From Balneolales bacterium (GTDB taxonomy: Bacteria; Bacteroidota; Rhodothermia; Balneolales; Natronogracilivirgulaceae): a stretch of DNA of 12,771 bases. Below the pieces are notes generated by a model that was given only the letters and a program-made list of their open reading frames with translations, was not told the origin of the DNA and made no database searches. Location: the NCBI GenBank assembly GCA_007131625.1, contig SLQC01000404.1, positions 1 to 12,771 on the forward strand. The letters run 5' to 3'. Both the position numbers and the translations under genes were made by a program. Of the stretch, positions 1-7,245 are shown in pieces; the first letter of the stretch is position 1; the number at the start of each line of letters is the position of its first letter.

Positions 1-1
1 C

Positions 2-247
2 GCCAACTACCCGAATCCGTTCAATCCTTCCACCACTATACCATTCGAAATTGCCGAAACAGGTCCGGTGAGAATTACCATCCACGATGCCCTGGGCCAA
101 CATATAACCACCATAGTCAACGAAATTCATCAACCTGGCTCCTATGAAGTGGTTTGGAACCCGGAATCACTGGCCAATGGCTTGTATCTGTACCGGCTTT
201 CGACCCCGAACACCCGGAAGATCCGCCGGATGATGCTCCTTAAATAG
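2..247 (+). CDS. C-terminal fragment of a T9SS-exported protein (type A sorting domain)
   Basis: Open from the left edge to TAG at 245-247, giving 81 visible residues; the start lies outside the window. The fragment opens with ANYPNPFNPSTTIPFEI, followed by a beta-rich stretch (VRITIHDALGQHI, GSYEVVWNPESLANGLYLYRL) and ends in a basic RKIRRMMLLK tail. This is the usual architecture of the C-terminal type IX secretion / Por sorting domain: an NPFNPST entry, an Ig-like sandwich with a GLYLYRL strand and a basic end. In that family the domain directs the passenger across the outer membrane and is removed by the sortase PorU or left on a surface-anchored protein. The passenger is not visible, so the substrate or enzymatic role is unknown. 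FlgD-like Ig domains look similar, but the terminal position and length favour the sorting domain. Confidence 0.85.
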   Translation, partial: ANYPNPFNPSTTIPFEIAETGPVRITIHDALGQHITTIVNEIHQPGSYEVVWNPESLANGLYLYRLSTPNTRKIRRMMLLK

Positions 248-314
248 TATCATATGACTATAGGAGCCAAACTTTGAATAAGAAAAATTTTCCGGCGGGT
301 TTTGCTTATCATAT

Positions 315-357
315 CGGTTGCCCTGGCGCTTTTTTGACCAGGGTAACCGAAAAAGCG
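315..357. repeat. Two interlocked inverted repeats (possible 3'-end RNA structure)
   Basis: A 12-bp stem pairs 315-326 (CGGTTGCCCTGG) with 338-349 (CCAGGGTAACCG); it is perfect apart from one G-T pair. A second 8-bp stem pairs its loop, 327-334 (CGCTTTTT), with the bases just after it, 350-357 (AAAAAGCG). The order is A-B-A'-B'. Both stems cannot form fully at once because the connecting loops are too short for a pseudoknot, so they would be alternatives. It sits 68 bp after the stop of the T9SS-protein gene. It lacks the usual 3' T-run, so it is not a classical terminator, but it could stabilise the transcript end. Confidence 0.5.
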
Positions 358-412
358 ATACCGAAACCGGAATAACAGGGTTAATTATATTTGCCCTTCC
401 TTAAAAAAGGGT

Positions 413-442
413 TTGGATAAGATCTCAAACACCCATTATACT
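413..442 (+). promoter_or_regulatory. Candidate promoter for the 539-2467 sulfatase
   Basis: TTGGAT at 413-418 and TATACT at 437-442 are separated by 18 bp, roughly 100 bp before the sulfatase ATG. The overlapping TTTG at 412-415 would also serve as a Bacteroidota-type -33 element, but no good TAnnTTTG partner follows. The rest of 248-538 holds no convincing ORF. This is pattern matching only. Confidence 0.25.
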
Positions 443-538
443 ACAAATGCCGGAAACGCCAGGCTCAGTAACCCTTTCTATGCACAACCGCATGATTCTA
501 TTGTGGATGTTCCATCTGTCCTTTAACCTGAATAACAG

Positions 539-2467
539 ATGCAATTACTGAAAAGACACCTTTTGATCATTCTGCTCTATTTCATCATTTACAGCTGCAC
601 TCATGATTCCAGCACAACAGATGAAGATAGACGGTCCAATGCCATGCATCAGGATCGTCCGAATATCCTTTGGCTGGTCAGCGAGGACAACAGTCCGGAA
701 ACCGTCGGGGTCTACGGCGACCCTGCTGCCCGAACCCCTAACATCGACCGCCTGGCCCAGCAGGGCCTGGTCTTTCGCCATGCTTTTGCCAATTCTCCAG
801 TCTGTGCCGTAGCCCGATCGGCTCTGATCTCAGGCATGCACTCTCCCTCCCCGGGTCTGCACCTGATGCGCAGCCGGATCGAAGTACCGGAATATCTTGA
901 GGACGCATTTTATCCGCGTCTGTTTCAACTGGCCGGTTACTATACTACCAACAATGCCAAGACTGATTACAATGTTCCGGAACCGCATAGCCGCTTCTGG
1001 GACGAGTCCGGCAATCAGGCGCATTATAAAAACCGTGCCTCTGATCAGCCATTTTTTGCAGTATTCAACAATCATGACCCCCACGAATCCCGGATGTTTA
1101 TGGATGTCATGACCGAGGAACCGGTCACGAATCCCGATGATATTACCCTGCCTCCTTTTCATCCGGACATACCGGAAATACGTCGCAGCTGGGCCCATTA
1201 CTATGATTTGAACTCCAAAATGGATGAGTGGGTGGGCGAAATGCTCGCCGAACTCGAAGAGCTTGGTGAGGCCGACAACACCATCGTCATGTACTACTCG
1301 GATCATGGCGGTGTATTGCCCCGCAGCAAACGGTTTCTGTACCACACCGGTACAGCGGTCGCTTTCGTAGTATATCTTCCGGAAAAATGGCAGCATCTGG
1401 CCCCTTATGAACCCGGATCCTGTGTGGATGAGCTTGTAAGTTTTGTCGACTTTCCGGCCACCGTGCTGGAACTGGCGGAACTGGACATCCCGGAACACTA
1501 TCAGGGACGCCCGTTTATGGGACATCGACCGGGCGAGGAACCCGGGACAGTCTTTTTATACCGCGATCGCATGGTACAGACGTTTGATATGCAGCGGGGC
1601 GTGTTTGATGGTGAATACCGCTATATACGCAATTACATGCCGCACAGACCCAATGGGCAGTACATTCATTATCCGTTTCGGATGCAATCCATGCAAGCCT
1701 GGTACCACGCCTGGGCCAATGGGCAGACTACACCCGAACAATCCCTGTTCTGGCTGCCTCAACCACCCGAAGAGCTCTATCATACGGCCGTTGATAAATG
1801 GGAGGTCAACAATCTGGCACATGATCCGGTCTATGCCGGAAAGCTGAATGAACTTAGGGAAGCCACGCGGGAGCATGTGCTGCGAATTCGGGACGCCGGC
1901 TTCATTCCCGAGGATATGTTCGTAGACCTGGCCAGCGAACAAACCCTCTATGAGTATACCCAAAGCGAGGCCTATCCATTGGAGCGTCTTGTTGAACTCG
2001 CCGAACAGGCCACCTCGCGCAATCCGGAATACCTGCCCTTGCTGGAATTGGCCATGAGCGACCCGTTCCCTCCCTTCCGGTATTGGGGTGCTTTGGGGTG
2101 CCTGGTGCTCGGCCATGATTCATACGCGATGCGTCCGGTCCTGGAAACTCTGTTGGACGATGACTTTGCCAGTATCCGGGTAATGGCTGCCGAGGCTCTG
2201 TCCCGGTTGGGAGATATGGACCTGGCCATAGCCACTCTGGACGATATTCTGGATTCAGTACGTGAGGATGAGCTTTTGTATGCTGTCAATGCACTGGCCA
2301 ATATGGATGTGCACGATCAGTACAGGTCCTCACTTCTGAGCAAATTGCGGCCGATTGCCGAAGACGAAGACCGCGAAGTGCGTGGTGCCTTTAACTTCTC
2401 ACGACGTACAGCCAATTATCTGGTTAAAAAATGGACCGAGGACGACTATCCTCCAATTTTTGAATAG
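539..2467 (+). CDS. Lipoprotein sulfatase (alkaline-phosphatase fold, S1 type) with HEAT-like C-terminal extension
   Basis: The 642-residue protein should hydrolyse sulfate esters or sulfamates, probably on a glycan, from an envelope-anchored position. A hydrophobic signal (residues 6-18) ends in the lipobox IYSC with Cys20. The sulfatase fold starts at RPNILWLVSED (40-50; E49/D50 as metal-ligand region) and continues through GDPAARTPNIDRLAQQG. The active-site stretch is NSPVCAVARSALISG with Cys89 and Arg93. Further landmarks are FNNHDPHES (His179, His182) and SDHGGVLPRSKRF (Asp255, His256, Lys264). The SDHG + LPRSK pattern resembles the N-sulfoglucosamine sulfohydrolase-like branch. After about residue 480 the protein turns into helical pairs of HEAT type (for example DDDFASIRVMAAEALSRLGD). 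The formylglycine motif reads C-A-V-A-R rather than C-x-P-x-R. Its 3' end faces the kinase remnant 8 bp away. The fold is secure; the substrate is not. Confidence 0.9.
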   Translation: MQLLKRHLLIILLYFIIYSCTHDSSTTDEDRRSNAMHQDRPNILWLVSEDNSPETVGVYGDPAARTPNIDRLAQQGLVFRHAFANSPVCAVARSALISGMHSPSPGLHLMRSRIEVPEYLEDAFYPRLFQLAGYYTTNNAKTDYNVPEPHSRFWDESGNQAHYKNRASDQPFFAVFNNHDPHESRMFMDVMTEEPVTNPDDITLPPFHPDIPEIRRSWAHYYDLNSKMDEWVGEMLAELEELGEADNTIVMYYSDHGGVLPRSKRFLYHTGTAVAFVVYLPEKWQHLAPYEPGSCVDELVSFVDFPATVLELAELDIPEHYQGRPFMGHRPGEEPGTVFLYRDRMVQTFDMQRGVFDGEYRYIRNYMPHRPNGQYIHYPFRMQSMQAWYHAWANGQTTPEQSLFWLPQPPEELYHTAVDKWEVNNLAHDPVYAGKLNELREATREHVLRIRDAGFIPEDMFVDLASEQTLYEYTQSEAYPLERLVELAEQATSRNPEYLPLLELAMSDPFPPFRYWGALGCLVLGHDSYAMRPVLETLLDDDFASIRVMAAEALSRLGDMDLAIATLDDILDSVREDELLYAVNALANMDVHDQYRSSLLSKLRPIAEDEDREVRGAFNFSRRTANYLVKKWTEDDYPPIFE

Positions 2468-2475
2468 GGAGAATG

Positions 2476-2850
2476 TCAAACAATAAAAGTCACCACAACC
2501 CTGAAACTCTTATCCGGACTCTCAAACCGGATTTCCCCCCGCAACTGCTGAACCAGTCCATGCACGATCGTATATCCGAATGACGACGGTACTTTAAGGT
2601 CGACCAGGTTCTTCACCCCGTGACCGTCGTCCGATATGCTGAGTTCGAGTTTTTTCTTCATTCGCCGTAAACTCACCGAAATCATACCTCCGCTCGCCCC
2701 ATTAAAGGCGTGTTTAAAAGCATTTGAGACAAGTTCGTTGACCAGCAACATAAACGGAATCGATGAATTTATTTCCAGGCTGATCTCTTCGCTATCGATA
2801 TCCAGGGTGATGTTCCGGGCTTCGAGGCTGTAGGATTCGGAATCGGTTGA
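2476..2850 (-). pseudogene. 5'-truncated sensor histidine kinase (HATPase part only)
   Basis: From the stop at 2476 the frame reads upstream to TAA at 2851-2853, about 124 codons. An ATG at 2751 would give 91 residues, but the similarity continues past it: NITLDIDSEEISLEINSSIP precedes the N-box. The visible signatures are the N-box LLVNELVSNAFKHAF, the G1 box SDDGHGV, and a G2-like SSFGYTIVHGLVQQLRGEI. This matches the ATP-binding domain of HisKA_2/HWE-type kinases, whose N-box carries NEL..NA.KHAF. The histidine phosphoacceptor helix, sensor domains and a usable start for the homologous part are all missing. I therefore read it as a decayed 3' remnant. A translated stand-alone ATPase domain starting at 2751 cannot be excluded but would lack the beginning of the fold. 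It ends 8 bp from the convergent sulfatase gene, and no response regulator is nearby. Confidence 0.75.
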
Positions 2851-3011
2851 TTAATGATTACGTTGAGCTTTGCGACGCATGTAAATATTTTTCGTCAATT
2901 GTGACAGAATAATGTTTTTAAAAGTTAAGTAAAAAAATGATAATTCTTCCTCGAAATCATTATTCCTGTAGCATAATTGTAACTTCACACTGTCTAAATC
3001 ACAAAATACGT

Positions 3012-3033
3012 AAAAAACGGGAAGCCCGATTTT
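3012..3033 (-). terminator. Candidate intrinsic terminator downstream of the dehydrogenase
   Basis: On the minus strand the sequence reads AAAATCGGGCTTCCCGTTTT and the T-run extends to six. A 4-bp GC stem with a 3-nt loop is extended, after one T-T mismatch, by four A-T pairs and runs into the T tract. It lies about 150 bp beyond the dehydrogenase stop on the same strand. The short GC stem makes it a weak candidate. Confidence 0.4.
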
Positions 3034-3035
3034 AT

Positions 3036-3072
3036 GATCCAGACTACTTTGATCCAGACTACTTTGATCCAG
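3036..3072. repeat. 15-bp direct repeat, cluster 1
   Basis: GATCCAGACTACTTT occurs at 3036-3050 and again, identically, at 3051-3065. A partial third copy, GATCCAG, is at 3066-3072. Each copy starts with a GATC site. It adjoins the terminator-like hairpin and is related to the cluster at 3153-3197. Confidence 0.85.
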
Positions 3073-3152
3073 CCCGGTTCCGCCGCTTCCCGCTTTGAAT
3101 AGCATTGGGATGGTCTCGTGTTTGAAATCCGACACGACCAGATTCCTCAAAT

Positions 3153-3197
3153 GATCCAGTTTACTACGAATCAGCCTACTATAATTCAGCCCACATC
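3153..3197. repeat. 15-bp direct repeat, cluster 2 (degenerate)
   Basis: Three consecutive 15-mers in exact register resemble cluster 1: GATCCAGTTTACTAC (3153-3167), GAATCAGCCTACTAT (3168-3182) and AATTCAGCCCACATC (3183-3197). Similarity to GATCCAGACTACTTT declines from left to right. The last unit covers the dehydrogenase stop codon, so part of the array, or chance similarity, extends into the coding 3' end. Confidence 0.55.
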
Positions 3198-4247
3198 AAT
3201 CATGACTTTCACTACCTGGTCCTGGTAGGCACTGTTCAGGACGAAAGCTTCCGGTGTCTGCTCCAGCGGGAAACGGTGGCTGATAATACCGCACAGATCG
3301 ACCTTACCCGCCTCCACCAGACTGATGGTGCGGGGATAAACGTGCTTCATACGGCGGGAAATACGAATGGTCAATCCCTTTCGCCGGACGGTGGAGTGCT
3401 TCATAGACAGTTTATCCCCTCCCGGAATGCCCACAAGCACCAGTCGCCCGCCACGTCGCGCCATTGCTGCTGACTGCTGCACCGAGTGATCGCTCCACGC
3501 TGCTTCTATAGCCACATCCACACCACGCCCGCCGGTAGCCTCCATCACCGCCTGCACCGAATCGCTTTCGTCACAGTTGAATGGGATGCCACCGTAACGG
3601 CGCGCAAGGTTCAGTCGCCAGGAGAATTTGTCTGTAATGAAAACCGGGTTGGCCCCGGCCAGCTTGACCATCTGCAAGAGATACAAGCCGATAGGTCCGG
3701 CACCTAAAATAGCAACGCTGTCTCCGACGCGTATACGGGCCAGATCAGAGGCGTGCAACGCCACGCCCATGGGCTCCAGCAATGCAGCACCGGCGTTATC
3801 AATACTGTCCGGAACCGGGAAGCAGGTATAGGCTGGGACATGCATCCACTGGGAGAGACTGCCGTTATCGGGAAATAGCCCGCAGAAGTGCAGGCGCCAG
3901 CAGAGATTCGGGTGTCCCTGTTCACACATCTCACAACGACGGCAAGGCTGTGCCGGGTCCACGGCCACGCGCGTTCCGGGCTGCAATGGTTCAAAGTTAC
4001 CATCCAGTGCATCAGATCCGACCTCCTCCACCACGCCACCGAATTCATGGCCCAATATCAATGGCTCCAGAACAGTGGTATCACCGATTCGTCCGTCCTG
4101 ATACGTGTGCAGATCACTGCCGCAGATGCTGACAGCCGTATTCCGCAAAAGGACCTGACCGGGACCCGGTGACCCCGGATGTGACACTTTCTCCACACGA
4201 AGATCCTCCGCGCCATGCAAACGCACAGCAGTCATTTTTGTACTCAT
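3186..4247 (-). CDS. Zinc-dependent medium-chain alcohol / polyol dehydrogenase
   Basis: The 353-residue protein has the normal MDR family length and is expected to oxidise a secondary alcohol, polyol or threonine-like substrate in the cytoplasm, with NAD(H) as likely cofactor. Catalytic zinc ligands are in place: Cys42 in SICGSDLH, His67-Glu68 in LGHEFGG and Glu158 in LLEPMGVALHA. The structural zinc lobe has Cys102, Cys105, Cys108 and Cys116. The Rossmann motif GAGPIG is at 182-187, and the acidic Asp206 at the end of the second beta strand favours NAD over NADP. These features place it with threonine 3-dehydrogenase, sorbitol dehydrogenase and related enzymes; the motifs do not separate them. 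The ATG at 4245-4247 gives the standard N-terminus (TAVRLHGAEDLRVEKV); Met5 is an alternative. It follows the CrtC-like gene after 149 bp on the same strand, so joint transcription is possible but unproven. Confidence 0.92.
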   Translation of the reverse strand: MSTKMTAVRLHGAEDLRVEKVSHPGSPGPGQVLLRNTAVSICGSDLHTYQDGRIGDTTVLEPLILGHEFGGVVEEVGSDALDGNFEPLQPGTRVAVDPAQPCRRCEMCEQGHPNLCWRLHFCGLFPDNGSLSQWMHVPAYTCFPVPDSIDNAGAALLEPMGVALHASDLARIRVGDSVAILGAGPIGLYLLQMVKLAGANPVFITDKFSWRLNLARRYGGIPFNCDESDSVQAVMEATGGRGVDVAIEAAWSDHSVQQSAAMARRGGRLVLVGIPGGDKLSMKHSTVRRKGLTIRISRRMKHVYPRTISLVEAGKVDLCGIISHRFPLEQTPEAFVLNSAYQDQVVKVMIDVG

Positions 4248-4396
4248 ATAATAGTAAGTCTGGTTTTCAGGTGTAAATATTTACTACAGGAAATCTATCT
4301 GACCGGATTATTTTATACACCGGACAGAGGGGTTGTTACCTTTCCCCTCACCAAGTCCTTCGGGAAAACAGTGCCGATCCGCTGAAGCCGGTGCGC

Positions 4397-5593
4397 TTAT
4401 CGATCGATGTAGCGCATGCGCATGTTAATAAGCGGCCAGAAAATCCTGCTGTGGACGCGTTGCGGACGGATATACTCGCCCACACCCTGCACCAATTCAG
4501 ATCCCAGCGACGGCTGTATGAGGGTCGCGCTGGAGATATAGCGGTAGTAAAACGGCCCGGAATCGATCACTTTTTGGTGCAGTACAGAAACTTCGATATC
4601 GTCGTCCCGAAACAGCAGGCATCGTGCAGGACTCATCAGAAAGCCATTTGTCCGGCGTCTTTTCATCTTGACGAGTTCGAGCGTGTGCAGCAGCCGGCGA
4701 TTGTCCGGGCTTACGAGCCAGGCCTGGACATCCTGTTCGCCGTCGGTCCGATTTATCACATAATAGATCAGGGTTGCCTGCGGAAAATGGGCCCGGCCCC
4801 AATACCAATCGCGAAACCGATTTTTCATGGGTTCCCGGCCCAGATTGTGATCGTGGTAACCGATGCCGTCAAATTTCAGCTCCTTACGGATGAGCTCATT
4901 CTTGATGAGGTTTATCCGGCACTGCATCCGGCCACGCGGCATGGCCATATTCCAGAGGTGTCCATTGCCGGACGGCACTTCTGCTTCACCTTTCCCGTCT
5001 GCATCCGTTTCGTTCCATCCCGCCTTCCCGCCGGGAAACAGCTTTTCAAAGGGATTCATGCCAATGATCGTGATGATACCCTTCAGTTCATCACCTGACG
5101 GGAGCAGCTCATTGATGCGCAGATCGAAGCTGCCGTATTCATTGACACCATGCTCCATCCGCTCGGTGAAGCGGAAGGAGTTATTGCCGATAGTCACAGC
5201 CGGAACACCGTCCTCAAACGAACACAATTTGGCCGGATACTGACTGAGGCTGTAGAATATCGAATTACCCTGGTGGTAAACGGAGATGCTGATGGCAGGA
5301 TGATTGCCGGGCATAGCATTACCTGTATCGCCATCGGAACCGGCACCACCATCGGCACGAACACCGGCACCGTCGCCATCGGAACCGGCACCACCATCGG
5401 CACTGTCGTCGTCCACAGTACCGGCATCCAAACTTCTGATATACCGTGGCGAGAACGGATAACCGTCATAAAATATAATGACTATCTGGTAGTCGCCTTC
5501 TTCGGAAATCCCGTCGAAGTACCACCACTCATAACTGCCGCGATCCGGTTTGTGATGCCGTCCGTCCCGTGTGATATCCGATATTAGCTGCAT
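4397..5593 (-). CDS. CrtC/AttH-type lipocalin-like protein (carotenoid 1,2-hydratase family)
   Basis: The 398-residue protein carries the hallmark RGSYEWWYFDG at residues 18-28 and, later, GYHDHNLGREPM (245-256) followed by DWYWGR (262-267). These motifs define the hydroxyneurosporene synthase (CrtC) / AttH superfamily, a double lipocalin-like fold. Members hydrate carotenoid ends or act on other terpenoid or polyketide substrates. No signal peptide or membrane segment is visible, and no other carotenoid gene is in the window, so calling it a carotenoid hydratase would be too specific. Residues about 54-98 form a Gly/Asp-rich low-complexity insertion built from a 45-bp DNA repeat; it sits in a loop after the second strand. 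I prefer ATG at 5593; an in-frame TTG two codons upstream (5599) is possible. Neither has a clear ribosome binding site. The SGNH lipoprotein gene ends 101 bp upstream. Confidence 0.8.
   Translation of the reverse strand: MQLISDITRDGRHHKPDRGSYEWWYFDGISEEGDYQIVIIFYDGYPFSPRYIRSLDAGTVDDDSADGGAGSDGDGAGVRADGGAGSDGDTGNAMPGNHPAISISVYHQGNSIFYSLSQYPAKLCSFEDGVPAVTIGNNSFRFTERMEHGVNEYGSFDLRINELLPSGDELKGIITIIGMNPFEKLFPGGKAGWNETDADGKGEAEVPSGNGHLWNMAMPRGRMQCRINLIKNELIRKELKFDGIGYHDHNLGREPMKNRFRDWYWGRAHFPQATLIYYVINRTDGEQDVQAWLVSPDNRRLLHTLELVKMKRRRTNGFLMSPARCLLFRDDDIEVSVLHQKVIDSGPFYYRYISSATLIQPSLGSELVQGVGEYIRPQRVHSRIFWPLINMRMRYIDR
5329..5403. repeat. 45-bp in-frame coding repeat inside the CrtC-like gene
   Basis: A 30-bp segment beginning CGCCATCGGAACCGGCACCA at 5329 recurs without change at 5374 (5374-5403). 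The period of 45 bp is exactly 15 codons. On the minus strand it encodes DGGAGSDGDG-type units (residues 66-80 and 81 onward). The 15 bp between the copies (GAACACCGGCACCGT) resemble the unit too, suggesting a 15-bp ancestral building block. Confidence 0.9.
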
Positions 5594-5694
5594 GTACAAA
5601 CATAAGATAAATACGAATATATGTAAACCTGAATCATGAATAATAGAGTAAAAGTGCCTGTCTGTAAAGAAAAGTTTGAATTTCTCAGTTGCAG

Positions 5695-7056
5695 TTACGG
5701 GAATTGCACACCTTGATAAGCACTGATATTTACCGGTGAAAGTGTCGACCCGTAGTGGTGGTTGATCTCCTCTATCACCACATTGGCAACCATGGCAGCT
5801 CCGCGTTCGGTCATATGCACACCGTCCAGGGAGAAAACACCACCCAGGACATATTCGGTGCTCAGCCTCAAGCCATCAAAGACACCTAAACTCGGAGGAA
5901 TTAAAGTAGAGAGGTGCGCATCGATATCTACGAATGCAAGTCCGGCCCCGGATGCCACCGACTCCAACACTTCATTGAACTCCAGAATCGTACCGCGAAC
6001 ACTGAGAACCTGTGGTTCGCGGAGGGTATATTCATCGGGAATCGGTGTGGTGCTGCCCCATCCTTCCGTCTGAAGGCTTGCCTGAGGCACCGAAAGCAGG
6101 ATAAACTCACCGGACTCCGCCATGCGAAATCCGACCGGAGACTCCGGGTCTTCAATCACGAATCCGTTGGCACCCTGTTGAAAGTCCGGGATCATCGACT
6201 CGGGAACACCTTGTGCTTCATAGCCCTGCCGAAGCGCAGCAGCCTGTTCGGGGGTAAGGTGCAGACCGTTCCAGGGTACCGTAGTGAAGAACGGTATATT
6301 GGTCACGTCCGGGATGTTGATGACAGCGCCCTTCGCACCACCTGATGTGAGCGTACCCACGATCGCCTGGACACTCTGCGTAAAAACTGATCCCGGTGTG
6401 ATGTCGTTGCTGCCCATGCCACCGTCCGGATCCCCAGAACCGCCGCTGGTTGCGTATGCCATTATATCGTTGTTTCCTATCCAGAGCGTAAAAAAGGTCG
6501 GCTGCGCCATCATGGCATCACCCAGAACGGAGGCATTCGCATCACTTTTAAAGCGTGTGAAGAACGGGTTATAGTTCCCTGGTCCTGCCGCCCGATTGCC
6601 GTATCCCTCGGTTACGATATGGTACGTTCGCGCGCCGGGAACACCCATGTTGTTGAATGGGCCGGTCTGGTTATCGGCAAAAATATTTTGTCCCTGAGAA
6701 GCTGCCGGCACCGGTGAAAGCGCGGGAGACCCGTCGGGTCCTATCGTTATGGTCAGCACCAGCCGTGCCTGGCCTGAGGAATTGGACCCGACACCGGGCT
6801 GGACCAGCGGTTGTAAGAAATCACCTCCGCCGGCCTGATGCATCTGAGCTCCGATAATCGCCGGAAATGAGTTCAACTGTCCGTCACGATGCAGGGCGTT
6901 GTCGGAATAGCCGGCCGTCAGGGAATTGCCGACGGCGACATAGCTTGAAAAATCGGCCGTTCCCGATTCCGGGGTTCGCTCGCTGATGCTCGGATCGCAT
7001 TGCGAAAGAATCAGCATCCCCATTACAAAAATTGAAAAATGTGTTAACCGTTTCAT
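5695..7056 (-). CDS. SGNH/GDSL-family hydrolase, outer-membrane lipoprotein
   Basis: The ATG at 7054-7056 gives a textbook lipoprotein start, MKRLTHFSIFVMGMLILSQC, with lipid attachment at Cys20. Starting 12 codons further up would bury the signal peptide. The mature 453-residue protein has the SGNH blocks: VAVGNSLTAG with presumed nucleophile Ser45 (GNSL instead of GDSL), GVPGART, WIGNND at 193-197 with the block III Asn, and DGVHMTERG with Asp411 and His414 as the rest of the triad. It should be an esterase or lipase-type hydrolase facing the periplasm or the surface. It lies 190 bp downstream of the FadL-like gene on the same strand; from memory, this pairing recurs in Bacteroidota-type genomes and suggests cooperation in taking up and cleaving hydrophobic esters. 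At 453 residues it is longer than minimal SGNH enzymes, with extra sequence between blocks. Confidence 0.88.
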   Translation of the reverse strand: MKRLTHFSIFVMGMLILSQCDPSISERTPESGTADFSSYVAVGNSLTAGYSDNALHRDGQLNSFPAIIGAQMHQAGGGDFLQPLVQPGVGSNSSGQARLVLTITIGPDGSPALSPVPAASQGQNIFADNQTGPFNNMGVPGARTYHIVTEGYGNRAAGPGNYNPFFTRFKSDANASVLGDAMMAQPTFFTLWIGNNDIMAYATSGGSGDPDGGMGSNDITPGSVFTQSVQAIVGTLTSGGAKGAVINIPDVTNIPFFTTVPWNGLHLTPEQAAALRQGYEAQGVPESMIPDFQQGANGFVIEDPESPVGFRMAESGEFILLSVPQASLQTEGWGSTTPIPDEYTLREPQVLSVRGTILEFNEVLESVASGAGLAFVDIDAHLSTLIPPSLGVFDGLRLSTEYVLGGVFSLDGVHMTERGAAMVANVVIEEINHHYGSTLSPVNISAYQGVQFP

Positions 7057-7082
7057 GTGTTTGTTATTAGGTTTTCCGGGGT

Positions 7083-7160
7083 CACATGTCATATCATGTC
7101 AGTTTTTAATCATGCACCTGTGTGTCAAAGTTCATACCCCGTCATGGGTGGTTCATAGGT
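7083..7160. promoter_or_regulatory. Possible decayed copy of the fadL-upstream repeat, before the SGNH gene
   Basis: CACATG (7083-7088), ATGCACCTGTGT (7112-7123) and TGGTTCATAGGTTT (7149-7162) occur in the same order as CACATG, ATGCCTGTGT and TGGTTCATGTGTTT of the repeat at 8542-8604. The distances to the respective start codons are also similar: TGGTTCAT lies about 93 bp and 82 bp upstream. This could be a shared regulatory segment of the two genes. Overall identity is low, so the call is tentative. Confidence 0.25.
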
Positions 7161-7245
7161 TTTTTTACTTATTCCATAAATGAGATCAAACAAGTTACAG
7201 CGATATATCCCCGCATTACGGCGATTAACCAGTCCTGCGACAATT

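Larger units (their letters stand above)
2851..3185. other. Gene-free spacer between dehydrogenase and kinase remnant
   Basis: This 335-bp stretch is A+T rich in its left part (2870-3010) and carries a terminator-like hairpin plus two short-repeat clusters, listed separately. A minus-strand reading frame of 99 codons (3150-2851) ends directly against, and in frame with, the kinase remnant. Its sequence does not resemble the missing histidine-phosphoacceptor region of such kinases, and part of it is made of the 15-bp repeat, so I do not call it a gene. Confidence 0.5.

Noticed and set aside
315..357. H-type RNA pseudoknot
   Set aside because: The connecting loops are zero bases long, too short to cross a 12-bp and an 8-bp stem, so the two stems can only be alternatives.
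380..524. Possible remnant coding frame in the spacer before the first sulfatase (ending VDVPSVL before TAA at 522)
   Set aside because: It is open for some 50 codons but has no start, no recognisable motif and no continuation in another frame, so it is not distinguishable from chance.
2851..3150. 99-codon minus-strand reading frame directly upstream of and in frame with the kinase remnant
   Set aside because: Its translation does not resemble a histidine phosphoacceptor or PAS region, part of it is the 15-bp repeat, and a terminator-like hairpin lies within it. I see chance openness, not the missing half of the kinase.
4327..4349. GAGGGG/CCCCTC hairpin downstream of the CrtC-like gene as a terminator
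   Set aside because: The stem is only 6 bp with an 11-bp loop, and no T-run follows on the minus strand.
4391..5098. 235-codon plus-strand frame opposite the CrtC-like gene
   Set aside because: The minus strand carries the clear EWWYFDG and HDHNLGRE family motifs; the plus frame is its antisense shadow.
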